64,000 bases of DNA. It comes from Phytopseudomonas argentinensis (GTDB taxonomy: Bacteria; Pseudomonadota; Gammaproteobacteria; Pseudomonadales; Pseudomonadaceae). The notes below the pieces were generated by a model. That model had not been told where the DNA came from. It did no database searches and saw only the letters and a list, made by a program, of their open reading frames with translations. Of this stretch, positions 44,318 to 52,716 are shown one piece after another. The DNA lies in contig NZ_FORC01000005.1 in assembly GCF_900113905.1 (NCBI RefSeq), positions 62,001 through 126,000 of the forward strand. Direction: 5' to 3'. The translations under genes and the position numbers were made by a program. Position 1 is the first letter of the stretch, and the number at the start of each line of letters is the position of its first letter.

Positions 44318-45108
44318 CGTTGATCTCCACGGGACAGGCGGGCGCTGATGGCCTGCAGGGCGATCAGCAGCGGTACGATCATCAGCAGGAACAGCAGGGT
44401 GTAGGCGCTGGCGACCTCCAGCCGCGCCGAGGCGTAGCTGTCGGCCAGGCCCACCGGCAGGGTCTTGGTCATCGGCGTGTGGAGCATCCAGGTCAGGTTG
44501 AATTCGCCCAGCGACAGGGTGACGACCATCAGCACGCCAGCGAGGATGCCGGCCCGGCAGTTGGGCACCACCACGGTGAAGAAGCGTCGCAGCGGGCCGG
44601 CGCCGAGGCTGGCGGCAGCGTCTTCCAGGGTCGGCAGGTTCTGGCGCTGCATCACCGCCATCACCGGGCGTACCAGAAACGGCAGGGTGAACAGCACATG
44701 GCCGACCAGGATGAACAGCCAGCTGCCGCGAAACCCGCCGAGGTGGCCATAGGTGAGCAGCAGCGCCAAGGCGCTGGCCAGGCCGGGCATCGCCACCGGC
44801 AGCACCATCAGCTCCTCGAAGGCGCGGCTGAAGCGGTTGTTCATGCGCACCAGGGCATAGGCCGCCGGCACGCCGATCACGCAGACGCACAGGGCGCAGG
44901 CCACGGCCAGTTGCAGCGACAGCCACACCGTCGGCGAATAGGCCTGCCAGACCTGCACGAGCCAGTCGAAGGTCAGGCCGCTGGAAAGGCCCTGGAAATA
45001 ATTGCGCGTCAGCCCGGCGAGCAGCGACAGCAGCACCGGCACCAGCATGAAGGCGCAGACCAGGCAGGTGAAAATCAGCTGCGCGGCAAACAGCGTCGAG
45101 CGTTTCAT
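44314..45108 (-). CDS. ABC importer permease 2
   Basis: A 264-residue inner-membrane permease with about six helices. The ATG at 45108 (MKRSTLFAAQLIFTCLVCAFMLVPVLLSLLAGL) has GGAGGG upstream. The EAA loop that contacts the ATPase reads LEDAAASLGAGPLRRFFTVVVP. It overlaps its neighbours by 4 bases on each side, so the subunits are translationally coupled. Confidence 0.88.
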   Translation of the reverse strand: MKRSTLFAAQLIFTCLVCAFMLVPVLLSLLAGLTRNYFQGLSSGLTFDWLVQVWQAYSPTVWLSLQLAVACALCVCVIGVPAAYALVRMNNRFSRAFEELMVLPVAMPGLASALALLLTYGHLGGFRGSWLFILVGHVLFTLPFLVRPVMAVMQRQNLPTLEDAAASLGAGPLRRFFTVVVPNCRAGILAGVLMVVTLSLGEFNLTWMLHTPMTKTLPVGLADSYASARLEVASAYTLLFLLMIVPLLIALQAISARLSRGDQR

Positions 45109-45971
45109 AGCAGCCCTCCGGCTTTTCGCACCCATTTCCTGACCACCAGCAGCACCGCCCAGGTCAGCGCGCCGAGGATCACCGACAGCGCCGCAGCCAC
45201 ACTGAAGTTGGCGTAGTTGGTGAACACGTTGTAGATCGCCACCGGCGTGACGTTGAGCTGGGTGCCGAGGGTGAAGGCAGTGCCGAACGCGCCCATCGAG
45301 GTGGCGAAGCAGATCGCCCCGCAGGACACCAGCGCCGGCATCAGCCCCGGCACGATCACGTCCCAGGTCACCCGCCAGTGGCTGGCGCCCAGCGAGCGGG
45401 CGGCCTCCTCCAGGCTGGCATCGAGGCTTTCACTGGCGGCCATCACGGTGAGGATCACCCGCGGTATGGAGAAATACAGGTAACCGAGAAACAACCCGGC
45501 CAGGGAATAGGCGAAGACCCAGCGCTCGCCCACCAGCCCCATGCCCAGCGCCGCGAACACGCCCTGGCGCCCGGCCAGCAGAATCACCAGAAAGCCCACC
45601 ACCACGCCGGGGAAGGCCAGAGGAAAGGTCAGCAAGGCGACCAGCGCCGAACGCCCGAAGAAGCGCTGGCGGGCGAGAAATACCCCGCTGATGCTGCCCA
45701 CCAACAATGCCGCCAGGGTCACCGTGGCCGCCAGCACGCTGGTCTGCGCCAGGCTGCTCAGATATTGGCCGCTGCTCAGCACCTGCCAGTAGCCGCTACC
45801 CGCCTCGCCACGGCTTTCACCACCGAGCAGCACCAGGTGGGCCAGCGGCAACAGCCAGAAAGCCAGCAGCACCGCGGCTGCCGGCACCAGCGCCACGGCC
45901 GCCCCGGGTCGCCAGCGCCACAGCGGCCGGTCAGCCCTCGCGGCAGCGTGGTTGCTCAGCGCGCTGCTCAC
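45105..45971 (-). CDS. ABC importer permease 1
   Basis: A 288-residue permease with about six helices, starting with GTG at 45971 inside a GAGGTGAGC context, one base after the binding-protein stop. EAA loop LEEAARSLGASHWRVTWDVIVPGLMP. The N-terminus is basic (ADRPLWRWRPG) before TM1. It forms a heterodimer with the following permease. Confidence 0.86.
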   Translation of the reverse strand: MSSALSNHAAARADRPLWRWRPGAAVALVPAAAVLLAFWLLPLAHLVLLGGESRGEAGSGYWQVLSSGQYLSSLAQTSVLAATVTLAALLVGSISGVFLARQRFFGRSALVALLTFPLAFPGVVVGFLVILLAGRQGVFAALGMGLVGERWVFAYSLAGLFLGYLYFSIPRVILTVMAASESLDASLEEAARSLGASHWRVTWDVIVPGLMPALVSCGAICFATSMGAFGTAFTLGTQLNVTPVAIYNVFTNYANFSVAAALSVILGALTWAVLLVVRKWVRKAGGLL

Positions 45972-45972
45972 C

Positions 45973-46977
45973 TCAGCGCACCTCTTTCAGGTAGCGCGCG
46001 GCGAAGGCTTCCTGCACCGCGGCCATCTTCTGGTAATCCACCACGCCGGCGCGGGCGTAGTCGCTTTCCGGCAGGAAGCGCGCCGCCACCTCGGCAGGCA
46101 TCTGCACCGGGCGTACCGGCCGCAGGTAGGCATTGGCCCACAGCGCCTGGCCTTTGTCGGAGAGCACGAAGTCCAGCACCTTCTCGGCATTGGCGCGGTG
46201 CGGGGCATTGTCCACCACGCTCATCACGTAGGGCACGCTGATGCTGCCCTCACGGGGAATCACGAAGGCGACGTTGGCCTGGTCCTTGTAACGCGCCCGG
46301 TAGGCGTTGAAGTCATAGTCGACGAGAATCGGCAGCTCACCGGACAGCACTCGCGCATAGGCGGTCTGCTTGGGCACGATCGGCGAGTTGCCGGCCAGTT
46401 TCCTGAAGTAGTCGATGGCCGGGGTGAAGTCGTCGAGGTCACCGCCCATGGCGCGGTTGATCGCCACCGCCGACACGTAGCCGACGAAGGCGCTGGACGG
46501 GTCCAGATAACCGACCATGCCCTTGTACTCGGGCTTGAGCAGGTCGGCCCAGCTTTGCGGTACCGGCAGGCCGCCAAGGGCATCGACGTTGACCATGATG
46601 CCCAGCGTGCCGGAATGAATGGCGAACCAGTGCCCTTCGGGGTCTTTCAGCCCTGCCGGAATCTCGTCCCAGCCCTTGGGCTTGTAGGTGCCGACCACCC
46701 CGGCATTCTGTGCCTGCAGGCCGAAGGTCACGCCGTAGTACACCACGTCGGCCATCGGCGCCGCGCGCTCGGCCACCAGCTGCGCCAGGGCCTGGCCGGA
46801 GTTCTTGTTGTCCAGCGGCACTTTCACACCGGTGCTCTCAGCAATCGCCGCGAGCTGCGCCCCCCAGTCCGCCCACTCCGGCGGGCAGTTGTAGCAGATC
46901 GCCGTTTCGGCGGCGTGGCTCAGGCTGGCGGTGCTGCACAGCAGCAGGGCCGCAAGGGTTTTACGCAAGCGGATCAT
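45973..46977 (-). CDS. ABC importer periplasmic substrate-binding protein (type 2, FbpA/PhnS-like)
   Basis: A 334-residue secreted binding protein. The ATG at 46977 (MIRLRKTLAALLLCSTASLSHAAETAICYNCPPEWADWG) follows GAGGAGA and opens a signal peptide ending at SHA. The mature N-terminus carries a Cys pair (CYNC). Later blocks SGTLGIMVNVDALGGLPVPQSWADLLKPEYKGMVGYLDPSSA and VLDFVLSDKGQALWANAY are typical of the iron/phosphonate/thiamine class. The ligand cannot be read from sequence. It overlaps the 3' end of the LacI-type gene. Confidence 0.87.
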   Translation of the reverse strand: MIRLRKTLAALLLCSTASLSHAAETAICYNCPPEWADWGAQLAAIAESTGVKVPLDNKNSGQALAQLVAERAAPMADVVYYGVTFGLQAQNAGVVGTYKPKGWDEIPAGLKDPEGHWFAIHSGTLGIMVNVDALGGLPVPQSWADLLKPEYKGMVGYLDPSSAFVGYVSAVAINRAMGGDLDDFTPAIDYFRKLAGNSPIVPKQTAYARVLSGELPILVDYDFNAYRARYKDQANVAFVIPREGSISVPYVMSVVDNAPHRANAEKVLDFVLSDKGQALWANAYLRPVRPVQMPAEVAARFLPESDYARAGVVDYQKMAAVQEAFAARYLKEVR

Positions 46978-47980
46978 CGGACGTCTCCTCGAGGGGGCGG
47001 ATACTTTCGCCTGGCCGGATCTGGCACGGCAGGCAGTGGGAAGCGGGGGTGGCACCGGCGATCTGCGCCAGCAATTGGTCGATCAGGGTGTGCGCCAGCT
47101 CGGCGATGGGCTGCACCACGCTGCATAGCGTCGGGTGCATCTGCGTGCCAAGAGCGATGCCATCGAAACCCATCACCGACAGCTGGCGCGGCACGCTCCA
47201 GCCATTGCGGCGCAGCTCGTTGATCAGGCTGATGGCCAGCAGGTCGTTGGAACAGAGCAGCGCGCTGGGCGCCTGCGGGTCGTGCAGCCAGGGTGCGAGG
47301 GTGGCGAAGTCGGCCTGGGTATGGGCCGGCATCTCGATCAGCGGCAAGGCCTCCAGCCCGGCGGCGTGCATGGCCTCCCGATAGCCGGCGTAACGCAGCC
47401 GGGCACGGTCGGACTGCAAGGCCGAGCCGGCGACCATGCCGATGCGCCTGTGGCCGGCCTGCAGCAGATACCGGGTGGCCAGGGCCATGCCGGCGCGGTT
47501 ATCCACCGACACGGCGCTGTACTCCGGGTTTTCAGGCTGGTGGTAGGCCAGCACGAAAGGCGTGTCTTCCTGGGCCAGGCTCTGCAGCACGCGGTTGCTG
47601 CGCGCATCGGTCACCGTCAGCACCAGGCCATCGACGCGCTGGCGCAGCAACTCCTCGACCACCTCGCTTTCGCGCTCGGCCTGGTAGTCGGTGGTGGCCA
47701 GCAGCAGGTTGTAGCCCCGCGCACGCGCCGCCTGCTCCATGGACTGGAACTGCTCGGCGAACACCGGGTTGAGCAGGTTGGGCACCACCACGCCGATCAG
47801 TTGGGTGGTTTGCAAACGCAGCTGGCGGCCCAGGCGGTTGGGGCGAAAGCCCAGCTGGCGCGCTGCGGCGAACACCTGCTCGCGGGTATGCGGGCGCACC
47901 ATGTCCGGCGAGGCAAAAGCCCGCGCGGCGGTAGCCCGGGAAACGCCTGCCCTGAGGGCAACCTCTTTCAGATCCGTCAT
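46961..47980 (-). CDS. LacI family transcriptional regulator
   Basis: A 339-residue LacI-type repressor. The ATG at 47980 (MTDLKEVALRAGVSRATAARAFASPDMVRPHTREQV) starts the DNA-binding helix-turn-helix directly. The hinge is near residues 45-60 and a periplasmic-binding-like core follows (QLIGVVVPNLLNPVFAEQFQSMEQAA... PSALLCSNDLLAISLI... LSVMGFDGIALGTQMHPTLCSV). It is the first gene of the ABC-phosphodiesterase operon and overlaps the binding-protein gene by 17 bases. A 14-bp perfect palindrome 13 bases upstream is the probable operator, so repression would be autogenous and operon-wide. Confidence 0.9.
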   Translation of the reverse strand: MTDLKEVALRAGVSRATAARAFASPDMVRPHTREQVFAAARQLGFRPNRLGRQLRLQTTQLIGVVVPNLLNPVFAEQFQSMEQAARARGYNLLLATTDYQAERESEVVEELLRQRVDGLVLTVTDARSNRVLQSLAQEDTPFVLAYHQPENPEYSAVSVDNRAGMALATRYLLQAGHRRIGMVAGSALQSDRARLRYAGYREAMHAAGLEALPLIEMPAHTQADFATLAPWLHDPQAPSALLCSNDLLAISLINELRRNGWSVPRQLSVMGFDGIALGTQMHPTLCSVVQPIAELAHTLIDQLLAQIAGATPASHCLPCQIRPGESIRPLEETSDDPLA

Positions 47981-47992
47981 GCTCGCTCGCCT

Positions 47993-48006
47993 TGAGATCG
48001 ATCTCA
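47993..48006. promoter_or_regulatory. LacI-type operator
   Basis: Perfect palindrome TGAGATCGATCTCA, with the central CG typical of LacI/GalR family sites, 13 bases before the regulator start. A bound repressor would block the whole operon's promoter or ribosome site. Confidence 0.7.
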
Positions 48007-48096
48007 TTGGCGAGCAACTTAGCGAGCGCAGATGGCAGTCGCGCGACGAGGGGATGACAGTTCGGTTTCAGAGCGCTTCCAATTGCCCAGCGAGAG

Positions 48097-48118
48097 AAGT
48101 ATCACTAAAGTGATACTT
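48097..48118. promoter_or_regulatory. Toxin-antitoxin operator
   Basis: A 22-bp inverted repeat with perfect 10-bp arms AAGTATCACT / AGTGATACTT around AA, 24 bases before the antitoxin start. Placement is as expected for autorepression by a Phd/YefM-type antitoxin and its toxin complex. Confidence 0.72.
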
Positions 48119-48141
48119 TCATTCACGCACAGAGCCCCATC

Positions 48142-48399
48142 ATGAAAGTCGAGTTGGTCACCAACCTGAAGCGACAGGCCACCAGGATCCTTGCCGATCT
48201 TCATGAATCCAAGGAGCCCGTGCTGATCACCGAGCACGGCATGCCCTCGGCTTATCTGGTGGATGTCGATGACTACCAGTTCATGCAGAAGCGCCTCGCG
48301 CTTCTAGATGCCCTGGCGCGCGGCGAGCGGGCCGTGATCGAGGGCGATACCGTCAGCCATGAACAGGCCAAGGAACGGCTGGGCAAATGGCTGAAATAG
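48142..48399 (+). CDS. Type II antitoxin, Phd/YefM family
   Basis: An 85-residue antitoxin. The N-terminal DNA-binding domain (MKVELVTNLKRQATRILADLHESKEPVLITEHGMPSAYLVDVDDYQ) has the Phd/YefM fold with the typical ITEHGMPSAYLVD turn. The C-terminal helix (LARGERAVIEGDTVSHEQAKERLGKWLK) should wrap the toxin. Its stop overlaps the toxin start by 13 bases. Confidence 0.88.
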   Translation: MKVELVTNLKRQATRILADLHESKEPVLITEHGMPSAYLVDVDDYQFMQKRLALLDALARGERAVIEGDTVSHEQAKERLGKWLK

Positions 48400-48683
48400 T
48401 CTGGACCAATCCCGCTCTCGAACAACTCGACGATCTGGCACAATACATCGCCCTCGACAAACCCGATGCGGCTCGCACGCTGGTCAGGAAGGTGGTTGAA
48501 GCGGTCTGGCGTTTGGCGGAGTTCCCTCTGTCAGGCCGCGTCCCGGAGGAGCTACCAAACTCGGTGTATCGCGAAGTCGTCGTCCCGCCCTGCCGGGTTT
48601 TCTACCGCGCTTCGGATACCACGGTCTTCATCATTCACGTCATGCGAGAAGAACGGGCGCTACGCGCTCATATGCTCAAGTGA
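48387..48683 (+). CDS. Type II toxin, RelE/ParE superfamily
   Basis: A 98-residue toxin. MAEIVWTNPALEQLDDLAQYIALDKPDAARTLVRKVVEAVWRL matches the ParE/RelE N-terminus (WTxxAxxDLxxIxxYI). The C-terminal half PLSGRVPEELPNSVYREVVVPPCRVFYRASDTTVFIIHVMREERAL carries the YRExxVxxYRVxYR-like core and a final R-E-E-R. Whether it cleaves mRNA (RelE) or inhibits gyrase (ParE) is not resolved; spacing and the CRVFYR block favour ParE. Coupled to the antitoxin by overlap. Confidence 0.87.
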   Translation: MAEIVWTNPALEQLDDLAQYIALDKPDAARTLVRKVVEAVWRLAEFPLSGRVPEELPNSVYREVVVPPCRVFYRASDTTVFIIHVMREERALRAHMLK

Positions 48684-48744
48684 GCCTGATTGTGGTAACG
48701 GCAAATCATGGACGGGTGTTGGTCAGCACACGCGGCTAGCCTTT

Positions 48745-48821
48745 GCCCGGGTATCGCTGCGCTCAACACCGGGCTACCAGTGTCACCCGTAGCCTGCGGT
48801 TGAGCGCAGCGATACCCAGGA
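48745..48821. repeat. Extragenic hairpin repeat, copy 2
   Basis: The same element as at 42356-42432: identical 19-bp arms (48749-48767 and 48799-48817), the same 31-nt spacing and only a few differences in the centre. Again in a convergent gap, between the toxin gene and the pmbA-like gene. Confidence 0.88.
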
Positions 48822-48830
48822 ATCTGTTCC

Positions 48831-50150
48831 CTACAACGTCAGCGTGAACCTCGAAAGCAGCGCGCCCGGCAGCGCCATCGAACCGGTCTGTCGGGCGCCG
48901 TAGGTGCCGCTGGGCAGCAGCAGCTCCGGCTCGCGGGTCAGGGCTTCCAGATTGGGGCCGAGGAAGTCGAACAGCGAATCGTCGAAGCGCATGGTGTCCA
49001 CCGGCGCCTGGATGCGACCGTCCTCGACCCAGAAGGTGGCGAAGCGGGTCATGCCGGTCAGGCGCCCGGCCGGCAGGTCGGAGAAGTTGGCGTACCACAG
49101 GTTGCCGATATACAGCCCGGTGCCGAGGCGCTGCAGGATCTCGCTCTCCTCCAGCTCACCGCCGTGCAGTTGCAGGGAGAATGGGTATTCACCGCTGCCC
49201 GCGCCGTTGGCGATCAGACCGTGTTCGGCGGCGCTGCGCGAACTGACCAGGCGCTCGCCCGGTTTGCCCTGGCTGACCAGGCGTAGCGGCTGGCGCGGCC
49301 CTTCGCGGGTAAAGGCCGGCGCCAGGCCGCCTTCGATGCGTTCATCCAGCGTCACCTTGTCGCTCAGGCTGGCGCCGCCGGCGAACAGCCGTTGCAGCGG
49401 GCTGCCACCGGTGGCCAGCGCTTCGGCGGAAAAGCCCCAAGCAAACAGCCCGAACAACTCTTCCAGCGCCGCAGGCGTCAGGTAGGCGCGATAAGCCCCC
49501 GGCTTCAACGCATGGGCGGGTTTGCCCAGGTGTTCCAGTTGCTCGCGGGCGAAGGCCAGCTTGCGGGCAAAGGACTGAGCGTCCCATCGCTTGCCGGCGT
49601 AGCTGCTTTTCACCGCCTGGCCATTCTCGTGGAACAGGCTGAATTCGAAATTGAAGCTGCTCGCTGCATGCCAGCCGAAGGCACCCCAGGAGCTGGCGAA
49701 ACCCTGGTATTGCGGCCCGGCAGCGTAGAAGCCGACCAGGTCCAGCCCGGCAGCCGCCTCAGTGATCTGCGCGATGGCGGCCTCACTGTGCTGGGCCGCT
49801 TCGCCCGCCGCGGTTTCGCTACGCCAGGCTTCGCGGTTCAGGCGCAGATAGGGGTCGTCGGCGAGCGTCGGCAATACCGCGCGCAGGCGCTGCAGCGCCT
49901 GGTCAAGACGCGGCAGGTCGTCATCGATCACCCCGCTCAGGGCCAGTTCGAAATCGCCATGCCGCTCGCCCTGGTACAGCGCCAGGGTGGCGTACACCTG
50001 CTGCACCTGGCCGGCCTGGCGCACGCGGGCGTGGTTGAAACGGATAAAGTCCGAGGCCTCGGCCTGGTATTCCAGGGTAAAGCCCTCGCCGGCCTGCAGC
50101 CCGGCGTTCAGGTGCGCGAGCAGCGCCTCGAAATGCTGACGTGCGTTCAT
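48831..50150 (-). CDS. TldD/PmbA family protein, PmbA (TldE)-like subunit
   Basis: A 439-residue member of the TldD/PmbA metalloprotease family lacking the HExxxH motif, as expected for the E-type subunit. MNARQHFEALLAHLNAGLQAGEGFTLEYQAEASDFIRFNHARVRQAGQ opens the N-terminal domain. Conserved late parts are GGELEESEILQRLGTGLYIGNLWYANFSDLPAGRLTGMTRFATFWVEDGRI. The family forms TldD-TldE heterodimers that process peptides such as microcin B17 precursor or antitoxin CcdA. This pair is diverged from the canonical tldD/pmbA, which are expected elsewhere. The start overlaps the tldD-like stop by one base (TGATG). Confidence 0.85.
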   Translation of the reverse strand: MNARQHFEALLAHLNAGLQAGEGFTLEYQAEASDFIRFNHARVRQAGQVQQVYATLALYQGERHGDFELALSGVIDDDLPRLDQALQRLRAVLPTLADDPYLRLNREAWRSETAAGEAAQHSEAAIAQITEAAAGLDLVGFYAAGPQYQGFASSWGAFGWHAASSFNFEFSLFHENGQAVKSSYAGKRWDAQSFARKLAFAREQLEHLGKPAHALKPGAYRAYLTPAALEELFGLFAWGFSAEALATGGSPLQRLFAGGASLSDKVTLDERIEGGLAPAFTREGPRQPLRLVSQGKPGERLVSSRSAAEHGLIANGAGSGEYPFSLQLHGGELEESEILQRLGTGLYIGNLWYANFSDLPAGRLTGMTRFATFWVEDGRIQAPVDTMRFDDSLFDFLGPNLEALTREPELLLPSGTYGARQTGSMALPGALLSRFTLTL

Positions 50151-51592
50151 CAGGCTGCCCCTCCAAATACGTCGACATCGGCGAACACGCACGCCGGCGT
50201 GGCGTGCCCGACGCGGATCACCTGGTTCGGCTCGCCCTTGCCGCAATACGGCGTGCCCAGCATCTCGAAGGTACTGGCGTCGCCCACCGCCTTGAGGTTG
50301 CGCCAGAACTGCGCGGAGATGCCGCGGTAGTTGGGGTTCTTCACCACACCCTTGAGCTCGCCGTTTTCGATCAGGCGGCCCCACTCGCAGCCGAACTGGA
50401 ATTTGTTGCGCGCGTCATCGATCGACCAGGAGCGGTTGTTGCTCATCAAGATGCCCCGCTCGATGCCGCCGATCAGTTGCTCCAGGCGCTGCGTGCCGGG
50501 CTCGACGTTGAGATTGGCCATGCGGTCCAGGGTCGGTCGGTTCCAACTGCAGGCACGGCTGTTGGCCACGCCCTCCAGCCCGCTGCGCCACTGTGACAGC
50601 GCACTGCCAAGCGGCCGTTGCAGGACGCCCTCGCGGATCAGGTATTCGCGCTGCGCCGGGGTGCCGTCGTCGTCATGCCGATAGCTGGCCAGCTCTCCAG
50701 ATACCGTCGGGTCGAAAGTCACGTTGAGCAGCGACGAGCCGTACTGGTAGCTGCCGAAATCCTCCTGGCGGATAAAGCTGGTGCCGGCGAAATTGCGCTC
50801 GTCACCAAGGATGCGATCGAGCTCCAGGGGATGGCCGATGGACTCGTGGATCTGCAGGATCATCTGGTCCGGCATCAGCAGCAGATCACGATGGCCACTC
50901 GGCGTATTGGGCGCCAGCAGCAATTGCAGCGCCTCGTCGGCGATACGGCTGGCGGTGCCGACCACACCCAGCTCATCGATCACCTCAGCGCCGCCCTGGC
51001 GCGCCAGGTGGGTGCCGCCAAAGCTGCGGCTCTGGCTGTCGGCACCATCACTGGCAGTAACGCCCAGTTGCGGGAAGACGTAATGCTGAGCGCGGCGCAA
51101 ACGGGCGCCGACGCTGTTCAGGTAGATCTGTTCGGTGGCGGTAAAGGTCAGCCCGGCGTACCAGTCCACCAACCGCTCATCGCGCGGCACCCGCGCCGAC
51201 TCCGCCGCCAGCAGCTCGTACCAGTGCGCCGGGCTGGCCAGCGTACGCTGGTAGCCAGGCATCACGTCATCGGCCTGCTCATGGGGCACGGGCAGCTCAT
51301 GCAGATCGAGCAAATTACGCCCCGCCAACTGCCGCGCCAGCGCCTCGGCCTTGTCGAGCGCCGCCTGCAAGCCGGCCTGACTGAGATCGCTGGTCGCCGC
51401 ATAAGCCTCCACACCAGCGACACGCACACTGAGCATGGCGCCCGCATCGTCCGCAAACGACGGTGCCCGCGCCACATTGCGCCGCACCCAATAGCGCTCG
51501 GTGCTTTCCCGCACATGGCGCAGCGACCAGAAATCGGCGGTGGAATGCAGAGCGGCGAATCGGCGTTCTAGGGTTTCGCTGATGGCGAACAT
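50150..51592 (-). CDS. TldD/PmbA family metalloprotease, TldD-like subunit
   Basis: A 480-residue protein with the TldD zinc motif HESIGHPLELDRILG (HExxxH), followed by AGTSFIRQEDFGSYQYGSSLLNVTFDPT and a Cys in TPYCGKGEPNQVI near the C-terminus. This is the catalytic partner of the following PmbA-like subunit. It has no signal peptide, so it is cytoplasmic. The substrate is unknown; no RiPP precursor or modification enzyme is adjacent. The start is the ATG with complement at 51590-51592. Confidence 0.87.
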   Translation of the reverse strand: MFAISETLERRFAALHSTADFWSLRHVRESTERYWVRRNVARAPSFADDAGAMLSVRVAGVEAYAATSDLSQAGLQAALDKAEALARQLAGRNLLDLHELPVPHEQADDVMPGYQRTLASPAHWYELLAAESARVPRDERLVDWYAGLTFTATEQIYLNSVGARLRRAQHYVFPQLGVTASDGADSQSRSFGGTHLARQGGAEVIDELGVVGTASRIADEALQLLLAPNTPSGHRDLLLMPDQMILQIHESIGHPLELDRILGDERNFAGTSFIRQEDFGSYQYGSSLLNVTFDPTVSGELASYRHDDDGTPAQREYLIREGVLQRPLGSALSQWRSGLEGVANSRACSWNRPTLDRMANLNVEPGTQRLEQLIGGIERGILMSNNRSWSIDDARNKFQFGCEWGRLIENGELKGVVKNPNYRGISAQFWRNLKAVGDASTFEMLGTPYCGKGEPNQVIRVGHATPACVFADVDVFGGAA

Positions 51593-51875
51593 TGCAGGGG
51601 CCTTTGGGTGGTGATGAAGGGGAGTATGGGAACAAGGTGATGGAGGATCAACTGCGGGTCATGATTCAAAGGCCTGCATATGGCAGACCTGGGCCTCAAA
51701 GAATCTGATTCCAGCGTAACCTAGCAACATCCCATTGCCCCCAAGTGGTATATAGCTCCACGACAGCGCCGCTGGGTCTAGCTTTAGTGCGAACCTGTAT
51801 GAAAATTGGAATTTCATTCGCCAAAGCCAGCGAGACAGCCATGTAAGACTTGATATCTAATTTTTTAGGCGGATC

Positions 51876-52259
51876 ATGCAACCAAGCACAGAACCATCAA
51901 ACCATGTAATTCAACAACGGATACGAAATCGTATAATGGAGTACTTCCATTTCGTATCCTGCCCTAAAGCTCAAGAGCAATTTAGACCGGGTGCAGTAAT
52001 AAATTACTGGCCAGACTGGCAGACCACATCAATCAATGAGACTTACCCAGACCCCGTCTTTACCGAGGCAGAGCGCCAACGCATCAGAGAGTTCGATATT
52101 GCTTGGCATATAATTGCTGACTCTACTCCTGATCCAATGCGGCCACCGCCCACACCCGATACCATGCTCGCCTGGAGAGAATTGCTCTCGCTGGCAAAAG
52201 CAGCTTTAGTATTATTTGAGTCTCATGGAAATCATCCTGAGGGCAGCGGGACTACTTAG
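51876..52259 (+). CDS. Hypothetical protein, AT-rich accessory gene
   Basis: 127 residues, not recognised. MQPSTEPSNHVIQQRIRNRIMEYFHFVSCPKAQEQ is followed by a Trp/Tyr-rich centre (VINYWPDWQTTSINETYPDPVF) and an acidic helix (TEAERQRIREFDIAWHII). No signal peptide or membrane segment. The ATG at 51876 follows AGGCGG; an internal ATG at 51936 is an alternative. Base composition is clearly more AT-rich than the flanking tldD and cio genes, pointing to transfer. First of three same-strand small genes. Confidence 0.6.
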   Translation: MQPSTEPSNHVIQQRIRNRIMEYFHFVSCPKAQEQFRPGAVINYWPDWQTTSINETYPDPVFTEAERQRIREFDIAWHIIADSTPDPMRPPPTPDTMLAWRELLSLAKAALVLFESHGNHPEGSGTT

Positions 52260-52293
52260 AGCACACTTAAGCAGACGCAAGTTAAATATTATT

Positions 52294-52716
52294 ATGAAGA
52301 CAACGGCGTTCACACATGAGCAGCTTGCCAAACTAACGGGAACGAACCAAATCGAGTCGAACTTAAGAAAGTGGCTAATATCGCTTAGCGTAGAGGAGCG
52401 CATTGCTTTCATTAGCGAACTCTGGCCTACAAACTTTCTGCTCGCATTAAAGCTCACACAAGCAGCACAGCTTCCTCGAAAAGAGATGGAAGAGTTTTTC
52501 AGATCCCTGCTACGAAAATCGCACCACAATACAGCCCAAGAAATAATTAAGCGCTTCACGCCTATGCTGGGCGAGAAGAAGTTTTGGCGCATTGCTGCTC
52601 AAGAGGAGATCACACCTACGATGCGAGATTTTCTTAACTATTACGGGCGTGGTCGGTTAGATTTAGAGATCACCGACCAACCTCAGCTTATGTCGCCGTC
52701 GGACACTCAAAAATAA
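52294..52716 (+). CDS. Hypothetical helical protein, AT-rich accessory gene
   Basis: 140 residues, not recognised. MKTTAFTHEQLAKLTGTNQIESNLRKWLISLSVEERIAFISELW and later REEMEEFF-like RKEMEEFFRSLLRKSHHNTAQEII suggest an all-helical fold without membrane segments. The start is uncertain: no clear ribosome site precedes 52294, and an upstream in-frame start at 52225 would overlap the previous gene. The TAA stop overlaps the next ATG (TAATG), so the two are coupled. Confidence 0.55.
   Translation: MKTTAFTHEQLAKLTGTNQIESNLRKWLISLSVEERIAFISELWPTNFLLALKLTQAAQLPRKEMEEFFRSLLRKSHHNTAQEIIKRFTPMLGEKKFWRIAAQEEITPTMRDFLNYYGRGRLDLEITDQPQLMSPSDTQK

Noticed and set aside
42356..48821. CRISPR array
   Set aside because: Two similar palindromic repeats 6.4 kb apart are extragenic hairpins, not a regularly spaced array; no cas genes were seen.
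51696..51881. 61-codon minus-strand frame (MHDPPKKLDIKSYMAVSL...)
   Set aside because: No ribosome site and its start overlaps the start of the plus-strand AT-rich gene. The C-terminal part looks protein-like, so a gene remnant is possible, but support is too thin.
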